Positions 20,946 through 31,017 of a stretch of DNA of 64,000 bases are shown here, piece by piece. Position 1 is the stretch's first letter. Every line of letters starts with the position of its first letter. The stretch is from Aradus depressus. Its lineage: Eukaryota > Arthropoda > Insecta > Hemiptera > Aradidae. The stretch spans positions 49,607,427 through 49,671,426 of the forward strand of contig OY759218.1 in NCBI GenBank assembly GCA_963662175.1. The letters run 5' to 3'. A program made the translations under genes and the position numbers. The notes beneath the pieces were generated by a model that was not told the origin of the DNA, ran no database searches, and worked only from the letters and a program-made list of their open reading frames with translations.

Positions 20946-21420
20946 AAAATGTGACTGAATGAGCGAATGTAACTTTAAAACTATTTACATTATAATGAAA
21001 TAAACACAAACAATTATAACTAAATACAACGAATATGAGGTGGACAATAAATTACATTTTATATTTATCAATAGTTATCTTTACTCAAACCTAGCATTTT
21101 CTGCCCGACCAGTACTATCAATGTCTGAATTTCTCATTTTATTTTAGTTAACAAGCATTTGTGTCAATATTAACGTAGATCAAATATTCTTCTACTCAGA
21201 CATAAGTAACTATATACTGCACATTCATGTTTTGCTGTATTGATTTCATAGAACTTTTTATATTTTTTTTTTTTTTGGTTTCTTGTTATTTTCTCGTTTT
21301 CAAATATATTCACAGTTGGTCTATATCGTTAGAATAGGTTTTACTAAGGGTACCTACCCCTCCTACCCCAGGTAATATAAATATGTCTGCCTAGCTCATA
21401 TCTCCATTATTGTTGAACCT
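20946..21420. other. Unassigned AT-rich
   Basis: No recognised feature. Confidence 0.35.
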
Positions 21421-21520
21421 GGTGCTGACGATGGAGTAAGCCGAAACCGGTACACATTTATGTATATGTATGTGGAATAGACAATATAAGTGTTCAATAA
21501 AAAACTGCTTTACTTATCAT
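21421..21520 (+). mobile_element. Fold-back family end with TGACGA motif
   Basis: GTGCTGACGATGGAGTAAGC then CGAAACCGGTACACATTTAT and a GTGGAATAGACAATAT tail. The same order (TGACGA, short stem, GAAACCGGT, ATGTATAT, GGAATAG, CAATA) occurs at 29085 and 47461. Confidence 0.6.
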
Positions 21521-22404
21521 CTTTTTAATTTTATCGTTGATATTGACTCAACTTAAATTTTAAAAATTTAAAAAAATATGTCGAGATGTATATAGTCTTG
21601 TTCGTACATTAAGTATATAAATTGTTTTCAGCCTCAAACAGAAAATTAAAAAAAATATATCCAGACTCTGATATAGTCCAATTAGTTCCCTCAGGTCATT
21701 ATGTGTAAACATCGTGTTTACTGGAAAAGAAGGAAGAAATAAAATTTCAGTAGCAACATTTTTAATGTAACAATATATCATTTCAAGAGTAAAAGGTTGA
21801 TTGATAAACAACACTTAATTGTCCTTTCCTTATGGTCTCCCAGATATATTTAGTTTTTACACATCGGTTAATGTTACACTTATTCGGGCTTTTTCAAAAA
21901 TATAAACAAGAATTTACTGAGTTATTGACAACTAGCCACAGTATATTGATGGTAAGGATATTTTATCGTCAGTGGCAGAAATCTCGTCCCACTGCTAACT
22001 ATCACATATGGGCAGTGCATAATGTTCTGGGAGCTAAGATAACTGAAAAGTACAAAATCTCAACAAAGTAACATAGACGAGTTCTTAGAACGTGACCAAC
22101 CCACAAATACAAGAGGACCGACTAAGCTAATTTATTCTTGGAAAAAAAAAAAAAAAAAGATTCGAACATGTAGTAAAAAAGTGCTGAGAGTTCATGGAAG
22201 TTGTCATAACACCAATATGTTCGTCTATATTAAGATGTATGTTTATGTTAGACTGTGACATAGTGAAGTATAGCCACATGTTGGAAACATAGCTGACTTG
22301 AGCAGCAGTAAGAAAAAAGGGACTTATCTATTGGGGCCCTCAATCATACGTCATTCATGAGGCCCAATCATACGTCATTCATACGTCCCCCAGGTAATCT
22401 ATAC
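21521..22404. other. Unassigned
   Basis: AT-rich. The frame 21832-22071 (79 residues) shows no domain I know. 22140-22160 is an A run. Confidence 0.35.
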
Positions 22405-22460
22405 TATAATAGTTAGTTATTGTGACTCATGCCCGTGCTTTAACTAAGTCATATCGCCAA
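22405..22460 (-). mobile_element. SINE1 tail fragment
   Basis: TTAGTTATTGTGACTCATGC then CCGTGCTTTAACTAAGTCAT: only the last 50 bases of the SINE, the usual result of 5' truncation. Confidence 0.75.
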
Positions 22461-22795
22461 TATAAAATAAATGTTATAACATTTGGATTTCCATGAAATT
22501 TCTCCAATATCATCCTTACATGCCCAGTTCATCAAGTTTCCATGTGGTAATCTCCAAATTTGGCATGGGGAATTCAATGGATGTTTGACGTACTGTCTAA
22601 TATATTGGGAGTGGTAGGGGGGGGTCACATAACCACTCAATGATTTTGAAATCATTGAAAATTTCAACTTATTTTCAAAATTATGTACTCGTAACTTTAA
22701 GTTTCTAACCGGGCAAATAACTTACTAACCTGTTTGAAGTTACTAACCTCCTCCTCTTCGGGCAACCTGCTAGTAATTAAAATATTGCCGTTAAA
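22461..22795. other. Unassigned, Helitron-like unit trace
   Basis: On the minus strand the words CATGGAAATCCAAATG and TTCCCCATGCC, with a G-run on the plus strand (22610-22625), resemble the G-rich Helitron units, but the match is too weak to call. Confidence 0.3.
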
Positions 22796-23157
22796 CCATA
22801 ACATTATTAAATATATTCGACAGACCAGGAGGAAGTGGTGGACTCTGCCAAGAAAATAAAAAAATTAAAACTAAATATGAAATAATGTTTTTGTATATGA
22901 AACACGACTTTTATATCATGGTTATTTTATTCTTTTTTGAACTATGAGAAAAAAAAAAGTTTTTGAATAGAGCGTTGTCTTTAACCAAAACATTTAATAG
23001 TTGATGTTCAAATTTTATTATTGTTTCTATTGTCTTCAAAAAGTAGGGAAGGACATTGAAAAAATTAATTTCTTTATGAGTTATATTTTCTTCAAAAAGA
23101 GGGAGCAATGTTTAGTTATCCGAAAGTCTTATTTCTTATTGTTAAGAGGGATAATAT
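22796..23157 (-). pseudogene. LINE ORF2 C-terminus and 3' end (split copy)
   Basis: The minus-strand frame 22911-23108 contains THKEINFFNVLPYFLKTIET and then IIKFEHQLLNVLV. The xxNxLPxxLRxxxxxxxFKxxLKxxL pattern is typical of the end of LINE ORF2 proteins. The 3' end TTATGGTTTAACGG lies at 22796. A TH repeat splits this copy at about 23158, and it resumes at 23845. Confidence 0.7.
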
Positions 23158-23840
23158 TACTTCTCCAGCTATACTAGGTATAGGGGAAGTTATGCAATCG
23201 GTCAAAAATTCGATGTGGAGTTTTCAACGGAATTTCATGTTTTCCGAGCTTCCAAATATGAACAAAAAATAATTCTATCTGTCCGTGTGCCTGTGAACGC
23301 AATAGCTGCTGATCGAAGGAATTTTGCAAGTTACAACAACAGCAACCTCTAACGACGACACCAATTGATTTTCAGCCAAATCGACCGAAAGGAAGAGGGG
23401 GATTAGGGTGGAAGCTTAACGTAAAGACTCGAATAACTGTCGTTGTAATAAACGTATCGGCACAAAATATCAAATGCGAATTCATGTGAAATCGGCAGGA
23501 GGGAAAGAGTGCGGAGAGGGGGTAAACTCAAAAATCCTAATAACTTCCGATGTAATGAATATATCGACATGAAATTTCAGTCAAAACCCAAAGAGGAGAT
23601 AACCTGTCTAATTTCCGCGATGTCGGCTGAAGGGAAGGGAGGGGGCTCAATTCAAAAACCCTAATAACTGCCAATGTAATAAATTTATCTTCACAAAATG
23701 TAGTACGAGGATTTAGGAGCCCCCATGTAAGTCAACTATTGAATATTAGTGACAACGGTTTTGGAGGTAGAGCGAAAAGTTAATTAATCCGTTCTGGGGA
23801 AGTACATTGCCGGTGAATCACCTCCGAATTTTTTTTTTTT
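23158..23840 (+). repeat. TH repeat, plus, full-length four-anchor copy
   Basis: This is the best complete copy. It has the 5' hairpin region ACTTCTCCAGCTATACTAGG, GGTCAAAAATTCGATGTGGA, and four anchors (about 23310, 23450, 23560, 23680). The 3' end is CTGGGGAAGTACATTGCCGG then TGAATCACCTCCGAATTTT and a 13-T run. No coding frame spans it. It was inserted into a LINE: the flanks GGATAATATTA and GTAATAACAATTAATG are continuous in the uninterrupted LINE copy at 25.1-25.3 kb. Confidence 0.9.
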
Positions 23841-23844
23841 TGTA

Positions 23845-23950
23845 ATAACAATTAATGTTTCCAATATAAACTGCACAGACAACGGCAGCATTTCAAGTTT
23901 TTTAATTATTTCTCTCATAGCTTGTTCTTTGACTAATATTGTTTATTATT
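23845..23950 (-). pseudogene. LINE ORF2 fragment (continues 22796-23157)
   Basis: The minus strand gives AT-rich coding text with QRTSYE, EMLPLSVQF and LETLIVIT, parallel to QRTSCEEIF at 24.4 kb and LPALFIFETLRVI at 25.2 kb. This is the region just before the NxLP block. Confidence 0.55.
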
Positions 23951-24000
23951 CTTAGTAGATTCGTTTGAAGTCTAAAGATATTAGTACTAGAGCTACAAGG

Positions 24001-24840
24001 GATAAAGCAATATTAAAGCTTAGGTATGTAAGTGGTGAAATGTATACAGCATAGTGGAAAGAAATTACCTGCGGTATTCCTCAAGGAGCATCATAGTGGA
24101 AAGAAATTACCTGCGGTATTCCTCAAGAAGCAATCTTATGGTCTTTGCTATTCCTCAAGGAGCAATTTGCTTTACCTAGCTATATGAAACCCTTTAGTTC
24201 TGTCCTTTTTGCGGATGATACTAACATTCTTGGGAACGCAATAAACCCAACCTCTTTGAAAGAATCCATATCTAAAGCTCTTGAATCATTATCTTGAATA
24301 TTATGCATATTTCCATTCTTTATCAATTACGGTTTAATATATATTGGGGATTAATATTTCTAATATTTTTAGACTTCCAAAGAAAGCACTAAGAAGAAGA
24401 ATAAATAATATTACTCAAAGAACAAGCTGCGAAGAAATATTTAAAACATAATAAAAAAATCGTGTTTTATACTCAAAAACATTATTTGATATATAGCTTT
24501 CATTTTTTTTTTTTTTTTTTTTTGCCAATTCCTCCATAGATATCCCCCCATCTAATCCCATTTAAGGTCTGTCGCATATCCAATTTAAGGTCTGTCGCAT
24601 ATCCCATTTAAGGTCTGTCGAATCTACATTTTAATCATTATTTTTAATTATTTATTTACTCTTTTTTATGTATTTTCATTAGCATTTTATTTATTTATTT
24701 CATTTATATATATATTTTTTTATTTTTTATAATTGTTATTGTTATTTTGTTTTCTTTTTCTTTTCATTTCTGTATTTCGCACATTGTGATCTGGGGAAGC
24801 TAAATTATTATGGTTTAACGGAAATAAATATTATTATTAT
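24001..24840 (+). pseudogene. LINE reverse transcriptase fragment with 3' UTR
   Basis: The plus strand reads ITCGIPQGA (24064; RT block with PQG), LPSYMKPFSSVLFADDTNIL (FADD at 24208-24219, the catalytic Asp pair), then YGLIYIG (24328) and ITQRTSCEEIFKT (about 24408). A 3' UTR with TCGTGTTTTATACTCAAAAA follows, ending TTATGGTTTAACGGAAATAA and (ATT)n. The order fits a jockey/CR1-like non-LTR element. Endonuclease and most of RT are absent, stops are present, and a 42-bp block containing GIPQG is duplicated in frame (24061 and 24103). Confidence 0.82.
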
Positions 24841-25084
24841 TACTATATTAAACCATAATTGATTATAGGATGGAAATAGGCGTAGTATAGAGTAGTTAAT
24901 GTTTCCTTTGTCACGATCTTTCTATGATTACGACGTAAGAAGCAAAAGGAACTCAGTTCTTACTGATAACAGCCTATGTTTGTTTCGCTTCAATATGGAA
25001 ATCTAAGAATTTTATATTATTCAAAAATGCTGTTTCCCCAGGCTAAATTTCAAAATGATTTGTTCAACCTCCCATCCCTACTAA
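24841..25084. other. Unassigned
   Basis: Short AT-rich interval between two LINE fragments. Nothing recognised. Confidence 0.35.
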
Positions 25085-25345
25085 AAAAATTAATTTCTTT
25101 ATGATTTATACTTTTTTCAAAAAGAGAGAAGCGCAATGTTTAGTTATTCGAAAATCTTCTGTCTTACTGATATCATAATCATGACTAGTAATGTTAACAG
25201 GGAAATATTTTTATTTTTCCTAATAACCCTTAATGTCTCAAATATAAACAGCGCTGGCTGGCAATGGCAGGACTTATTTAAGGAATTTATTTAAATATTT
25301 TTCTGCAGCTTGTTCTTTGATTAGCATTTTAAATATACGAGTTGG
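25085..25345 (-). pseudogene. LINE ORF2 C-terminal fragment, minus
   Basis: Minus-strand translation with frameshifts gives SCRKIF, LPALFIFETLRVIRKNK and a following region, the late ORF2 segment before the NxLP block. It aligns with 23845-23950 and with 24.4 kb. Confidence 0.6.
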
Positions 25346-25429
25346 TTGCCAAAATAAGCTAATTGGTTAGTATAATCTTTAGTGGTAATTTAGTAATACA
25401 TTTTCAAAGTTAGAATTTGCGTTTGTTAT

Positions 25430-26255
25430 CGTTGGAGCCCGGATTTCGTTGCAGTAAAAAAATTTAAAAACGTGCAAAAATATGCAACATAAAATAAAAT
25501 TCTGTCATTGTTTTTCTGCAAAAAAAATAAAAAAATAAAAAAAAATAAATAGGATCTAGTTTGTAAATATAATAACTCTTTTTCAGCATAAAATTGGGTA
25601 GGGTTTAAAAATAAATCTATAAAATGAAAAGCCTAAAGTAATTTATTTATACAATTTATAAAAAAATATTTACTGCAACAATTTTTTTTTTTTTTTTTTA
25701 ACCTCCATGTTGTAATTATTAATGTATACATTTTTGATTAAAAAAATACTAGAGATATGTAAAATACAAAATAGTTCACCACATTACTCGGGGCCAAGAA
25801 TTTGACTTCAATTAAATTGATATATATTTTTAACTTAATCATTTGATGTTTTAAAATTTAGCGCTAAATACATTTCGAAATTCTTGTCTGAAAAACTGTG
25901 CCGCCTGCCGCTGTTTTAGCTGGGAAAACAATCTCTCGACGCTGACGTTGTAGATCCAATCCAATATCTTCACCATTTATGACCGCATTGTACTTTTTGA
26001 GTTGTCATATCCAGTATTTTTTCTGAAAACTGTTGTAAATTTGTCGATTAACCATTGTATATTTTTAAGCTAACTTACAAATCCATGCAAAACATGCAAT
26101 TTTTTGCAGTAAAAACCTAAAACGTGCAATTTTGTGTAAAATAACATTTATGTAAATTGATCAGGATCCTTTAATTCGTGAAAATAAATTGATATTTTAT
26201 TATTTCAAGCAAGCGAAAAAAAAAAATGCAGTTGCACGGTAATCCGGGTTCTAAT
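25430..26255 (-). mobile_element. hAT-like element with dimerisation remnant
   Basis: The ends are imperfect inverted repeats: GAGCCCGGATTTCGTTGCAG on the left, GAACCCGGATTACCGTGCAA (reverse complement) on the right. A further repeat of TGCAGTAAAAA and AACGTGCAA lies near each end (25453, 26107). On the minus strand at 25915-25953 NVSVERLFSQLK resembles the start of the hAT C-terminal dimerisation domain (usually SxSAERxFS). The expected 8-bp TSD is not seen, so the exact ends are uncertain. Confidence 0.55.
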
Positions 26256-26338
26256 TACCGCTAAGCGGATGGTTTACCTAACAACTAATGGAATAGGATG
26301 GACGACGGCCGATAGGTAGATGGGTGGCTACCGCAAAG
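26256..26338. other. Short unassigned spacer
   Basis: Lies between two hAT-type elements. Its last eight bases (CCGCAAAG) act as the left target copy of the next element. Confidence 0.5.
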
Positions 26339-26404
26339 TAGGGATGAGTATCGATGTTCGATGATTGAAAAACATCGACGGTTCTATTTCGATCCTCATC
26401 CCTA
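26339..26404. mobile_element. 66-bp miniature hAT-type element
   Basis: TIRs TAGGGATGAGTATCGATG and (reverse complement) TAGGGATGAGGATCGAAAT are separated by about 30 bp. The flanks CCGCAAAG and TTGCAAAG agree at six of eight bases, as expected for an aged 8-bp TSD. This is one of the smallest MITEs one could recognise. Confidence 0.7.
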
Positions 26405-26538
26405 TTGCAAAGTTCTCATAGCTCTAGTTGGAGACCTTCAATTCAATGGGATAATTTTCCCAAAATTAATTAATAAAAATAAAATTAATTATCCATGCAA
26501 AAAACCTCAGATCCTCTGATTTTGATGAAACTTATGAT

Positions 26539-26850
26539 TAACTAAAAGGTCATCGTTGAATCATCGCCAATGTACTTTAATAAATGAACTTTCGCTCTTT
26601 CTCCGACCACGATTTGGTTGAAAATCAATAGATGTCTTACTGAGGGACTTCTGAGTCATACTAAATTTCATATTGATCCATTCATTACATCAATAGTTTT
26701 GGGGTTTTTCCCAAACTCCCTAATCCCCCATTTCCCCTCAGCGGATTTGGCTAAAAATCAATAGATGTCGTTATGGGGTTCTGGATACACATATAAAATT
26801 TTGTGGAGATACATTCACTGGAGTGTTTACAGACATACACAAACTGCGAG
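26539..26850 (-). repeat. TH repeat, minus
   Basis: AAAGGTCATCGTTGAATCAT is a worn 3' end. It is followed by CTTTCGCTCTTTCTCCG, two anchors (ATTGATCCATTCATTACATC and GTGGAGATACATTCACTGG), GGATTTGGCTAAAAATCAAT and a final GTGTTTACAGACATACACA. Confidence 0.82.
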
Positions 26851-26859
26851 GAATATCCT

Positions 26860-27210
26860 TTTAACCCCCGACGCAAAAGAAGGAGTATTATAAGATTGAA
26901 GCCTTTGTCTGTGTGTGGCATCGTAGCTCCAAGACGGCTGAACCGATTTCAAAGCGGTATTTTTGTTCAAAAGCTGGTATTTGCGAGATGGTTCTTAGCC
27001 ATGTTTGGTGGAAGTCGGGTATGCCATTTCCAAGATCTTCAGGTTTCATCAGAGCCTGTCTGTGTATGGATCTCGGCCTCTATTACAGCTCGAGACTTGG
27101 TGTTTGAGCTCAAATATTTATAAGGCCAATCCTTTTTTTTTATTTTAACCCCTTTCCAAATAACCGATTGACTTGAAATTTAGTACAGTCACATATCTCA
27201 GTCACATATA
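26860..27210 (+). repeat. Dispersed insect-type repeat (CCCGACGCAAAAG class)
   Basis: TTTTAACCCCCGACGCAAAA then GAAGGAGTATTATAAG, GTCTGTGTGTGGCATCGTAG, and CTCCAAGACGGCTGAACCGA then TTTCAAAGCGG. The phrase 'nACGGnTGAACCGATTTnnA' recalls text I know from repeats of several insect orders. The frame at 26803-27123 is a by-product. Confidence 0.5.
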
Positions 27211-27429
27211 TCAGTGACAATAATATTATATGCTTCCGGTGTTAATTGCGAAAAATTAGAGATGGCGGCTGCAATATGGTAGATGGGTGTTAGGAAATGA
27301 CTATTAAAAATAGACATATTATGTAATAAAATAGGTAATTTAAAAAACAAAAACAGTTCTATTATGGTAGCTAAGTGCTGAAAAAGTTAAATTTGTATAT
27401 ATTTATACGTAACAATATTAATTTGAAAA
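27211..27429. other. Unassigned
   Basis: AT-rich, nothing recognised. Confidence 0.3.
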
Positions 27430-27622
27430 GTAGAAGCTTGTCGCCTGCGAATAAATGTTGTTATTGTTTTCCGACCATAACTGGGTTTCAACGCAACTGT
27501 GTCATCATCTGTGGAACATCCTACCTGTATAGTATGGTGTCTAAAGAAACACTGAGACATCACATTATAAGAGTGAGATGTGTCACTGATGATGACGCAG
27601 TTGCGTTGAAATAAACAAGTGA
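27430..27622. mobile_element. Fold-back element (type 27k)
   Basis: The left half (TTTCAACGCAACTGTGTCAT) and right half (ATGACGCAGTTGCGTTGAAA) are inverted copies of one another about 70 bp apart. The right half reads CTGATGATGACGCAGTTGCG then TTGAAA, a TGATGA core, stem-loop and GAAA. The same design occurs at 33165-33335. The two frames across it on opposite strands are products of its symmetry. Confidence 0.7.
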
Positions 27623-27929
27623 GAAGACAACCTCTTATTTCTCTGAGAAATCTTATCACAATACATCTTATTATAACATATCCATTATGAACTACATGGA
27701 AAGTCTTCCTAAATAAATATTTAATCTAGGAACTTATTATTAACACTTTAGCGTTAAAAAAATCAATTTAAAGTTTAATAACTTATCTAAAGTTGGTAAC
27801 AAAAGTTGGTTAGTTCTGAAAAGATAAGGTAAATGGGATCTTGATCTTTCAGAGAAGACAAACCCACTTGACATTCAGGTGACAAGAATAGAATTAAGGT
27901 CATTTTTTTGCCTATTTAAGATCACAAAT
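27623..27929. other. Unassigned
   Basis: AT-rich, nothing recognised. Confidence 0.3.
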
Positions 27930-28264
27930 AAATAAATCACCGGTAATGTACTTCCCCAGCACGAATTAATCAACTAACAATTTGCTCTTCCTCCATATCT
28001 AATCCGTTTGTGCTCTAAATATATAGGTAGTTGACTTACATAGGGGCTTCTGAATCCTCAGTCGATACATTCATTACACTGTCAGATAGATAGAGCATTT
28101 GGTCCTCTCTCCTCGCTCGCCTTCCCTTCCCCAATCCATCCATTTTCTTTGCCCGATTTGGTTGAAAATCAATAGGTGTCAGCCTTAAAGGGTTGCGGTC
28201 ACGTATTAAATTTTGAATTGATTCTATTGGGAGCTATCGTGTTCAAAGACACACAAATATAGGA
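27930..28264 (-). repeat. TH repeat, minus, half of an inverted pair
   Basis: TAAATCACCGGTAATGTACT then TCCCCAGCACGAATTAATCA, a module with TTGGTTGAAAATCAATAGGT, and GGGAGCTATCGTGTTCAAAG. It breaks off where the plus copy starts. Confidence 0.87.
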
Positions 28265-28605
28265 AGTGAAGACGATAACTCCCGATAAAATCAATGTATC
28301 GATACGAAACATGTATCCATATCCCCATGAGGAGGACACCAATTGATTTTCTGCGAAATCGGCCGAATGGAAGATGGGATCAGTGGAGGGGCTCGAATTA
28401 AAAACCAAAATAACTGCCGATATAATGAATGTATCGACACAAAACTGAGGATTCAGAAACCCCTAAGTAAGTCAACTATAGATTTTAAGCCCAAAAAGGC
28501 AATTGGTTTTGAAGGGAGAAAGGGCGAAAACATAATTGTTTTTTGTTTCATCTTACTGGGGAAGTACATTACCGGTGATTCGCCGACGACTCTTTTTTTT
28601 TATTT
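28265..28605 (+). repeat. TH repeat, plus, other half of the pair
   Basis: GATAACTCCCGATAAAATCA onward, anchors at 28285 and 28425, to CTGGGGAAGTACATTACCGG then TGATTCGCCGACGACTCTTT. With the minus copy it makes a 675-bp inverted repeat lacking the 5' hairpins. A short 5'-region piece in minus sense (TTTTTGGAATCAGCG, CATGAAATTCCGG) follows at 28605-28650. Confidence 0.87.
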
Positions 28606-28659
28606 TTGGAATCAGCGTCGGAAAACATGAAATTCCGGTAAAAACTCATTATCATTAAA

Positions 28660-28985
28660 TTCATTCATTCTATCGAATTTGATTTACCTTAGATTTTACA
28701 AAACATCTAATATTCAAGAACACATCCAAATTTTGTATAAACAGAAGTCAAAAATAAAAAAGGATCTTCACACTAAGGCAAATGCAGTTTTCAGAATAAA
28801 ATTCTGTTGATTTTTACTATGCATAAAAAGAAGGGGGGAGCAGAGTTTACCACTGAAAGTGGTGCCATCTCTTATCTCATAAATACACTAAAGTGCCGTC
28901 CCATTTCGCCTTTAAGCTGTAAAATGATGTCCATCATGAACTGCTATTTTACGGATCACTCCCTCTCAAATTCATTTCTTCTTTA
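28660..28985. other. Unassigned
   Basis: A plus-strand stretch at 28680-28800 reads LPRFYKTSNIQEHIQILYKQ then KSKIKKDLHTKANAVFRIKF without stops. It could be an old retroelement piece, but I cannot identify it. Confidence 0.35.
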
Positions 28986-28989
28986 CATC

Positions 28990-29197
28990 ACTGCCATTTC
29001 TGGATATAAGAAACTAAATTAAACAAACTTAGTTTTTTTGAAATATAATGTATATTCCACTAAGACTTAGTTTATAACTAAACCTGACGATGTGTAATGC
29101 CGATACCGGTAGTTAATGTATACATTCCTTGTGGAATAGGCAATATTTCACAAAATGAAGTTTGTTTAATTTAGTTTCATATATCCAAGAAATGCAA
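28990..29197. mobile_element. Fold-back element (type 29k)
   Basis: Inverted arms: GATATAAGAAACTAAATTAA then ACAAACTT (29001-29029) against AAGTTTGTTTAATTTAGTTT then CATATATCC (29158-29185). The centre carries CCTGACGATGTGTAATGCCG then ATACCGGTAG, the TGACGA-stem-GAxACCGG motif. Confidence 0.7.
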
Positions 29198-29229
29198 GTG
29201 AAGTGAGGAAGATATAAATTTGAGAGGGG

Positions 29230-29818
29230 TGTGTGGAATGGCTCTTGTGAGGAATGTATTGACGAAATTCAAAACTCCATAAGGAGGTCGCCTATAATAT
29301 TTTTAGGCGGGATCGGCCTAGGGGGAGGAAGTGATCAGAGGGGGGCCTCACATTCAAAAAACACTAATAAATTCCGATGTTTGTAATGAATATATTGACA
29401 CGAAATTTCATAAATAATTTCAAAGCCCTCTTAGGACGACACCTATTAATTTTCAGCAAAAACAGACAAGGGAAGGGGAGGCTTAACACAAAAAACTCCA
29501 ATAACTACTGTTGTAATCAATGTATTGACACGAAATTTCATATGAAAATTGTCCCTATAAGGACGACACCTATTAATTTTTTGCGGAATCTGCCGAACGA
29601 GAAGGGGCATCAGCAGGGATCACACAGAAATCCGAATGACTGCCAATGTAATGAATTTATCGACACAAAATTTAGTATGAGGATTCAGAAGCTCATATGT
29701 AAGTCAGATTTTGATTTTGAGTCCAAACGGTCGTTCGGTTTTGGAGGGAGAGCGAAAACTTAATTGAATGATTCATGCTGGGCAAGTCCATTGCCGATGA
29801 TTCACCGACGTCTTTTTT
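29230..29818 (+). repeat. TH repeat, plus, 5' end missing
   Basis: Four anchors (about 29250, 29390, 29520, 29645), AAACGGTCGTTCGGTTTTGG and the 3' end GGGCAAGTCCATTGCCGATG, then ATTCACCGACGTCTTTTTT. Confidence 0.88.
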
Positions 29819-29948
29819 AATATATACAGTAGGGCGTCACATTCTCAGAAATAAGATGTTAATAATAGCTAGTCTTCTTAGCTACGTGTTGGAAGAATAC
29901 AGGTCACTAAATGAGAATAAACGAGTTCACGACTCTTCATTGACATTG

Positions 29949-30160
29949 ATAAAGGCATCGGTGAATCACCGCCACTGTACCTCCCTCCCCACCTCCAACT
30001 ATTTGTTTTCACTGTTCTTCTACACCCTTTTCCTATTCGGCCGATTTGGCTGAAAATTATTAGGTTTCTTATTCAGGGATTTCTCAATCCTCACATAAAT
30101 GAATGGTTTGTCTACACATTCATTATATCAGTATGTATTTGAATTGAATCTATTTAACAG
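29949..30160 (-). repeat. TH repeat, minus, 3' part
   Basis: AGGCATCGGTGAATCACCGC, then a disturbed TGTACCTCCC, GGCCGATTTGGCTGAAAATT and ATTGAATC-side erosion. Confidence 0.75.
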
Positions 30161-30319
30161 ACCTCTCATGTGACCAACCCAATGAATAGAGGTTCGAATC
30201 TCACGGAGCCAAATCAATTATGTAATACTTATTATATCATACAATTATTTATACTTATAGTACCAGCAGTAACAGCTTATACTTTAAACGTCATAACGTC
30301 TACTTACATACTTTCATTG

Positions 30320-30740
30320 ACTCCTATTTGTGTGGCTGTTTGTGAACACGATCACTCCCGATAGAATGAATGTATCGACACGTAATTTTATATGTAAATC
30401 CAGAACTCTCTAAGGACGATGTCTATTGATTTTCAGCCTAATAGAAAAAAAAGAGAAGGGGGGATTAGGGGGGAGGCTTAACACAATAACTCTCTGATTC
30501 TAAAAATGTAAAAAAAAAATTCGGATTGTCCGTTTGTTTCTGTGTGTCTGTGAACACGATAACTCCCGAATGTATCGACATAGAAAATGGGGCCCAACTC
30601 AAAAAAAATCGAATAATTGCCATTGTAATGAATTTATCGACACAAAATTCGGTAAGTATGTAAGTCGACTATTAATTTTTAGCCCAAACCCGTTGGTAGC
30701 TGCTAGGGACATACATTGCCGGTGATCCACCGATGTTGAA
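30320..30740 (+). repeat. TH repeat, plus, with repeated start block
   Basis: Two successive copies of the entry block (GTGAACACGATCACTCCCGA at 30341 and GTGAACACGATAACTCCCGA at 30550) show a partial tandem or nested TH. It ends CATACATTGCCGGTGATCCA then CCGATG, without a T run. Confidence 0.8.
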
Positions 30741-31017
30741 GGATTTCGAGAGTGGTTGCGACGGCAGAGTGACTAATTGAGGTGAAGGGCGGTCGAAGAA
30801 ATGAGGATATCTCCTGGTTAGGTGAGAAGTGAGTCAGAAGGAAGGCAGTCGTGGAGCTGTGAGTCAGGACGTAGTCAGCAAATACTGCGAAGTAGTGGAT
30901 AAGTGGTTAGGATGCTTGGCTTCCTCAGCTGGACGCCACCCCTTCCCATTTCAGTGTCCATTTCTTTATGAGTTCGTATTACCAAATGACGTTGACGTGC
31001 CAAGTATTAAGTCCCAT
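30741..31017. other. Unassigned, GC-balanced
   Basis: About 280 bp, purine-rich and more GC-balanced than the surroundings. GTGGTTAGGATGCTTGGCTT at 30904 resembles a Pol III A box, but no B box follows at tRNA distance. Confidence 0.35.
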
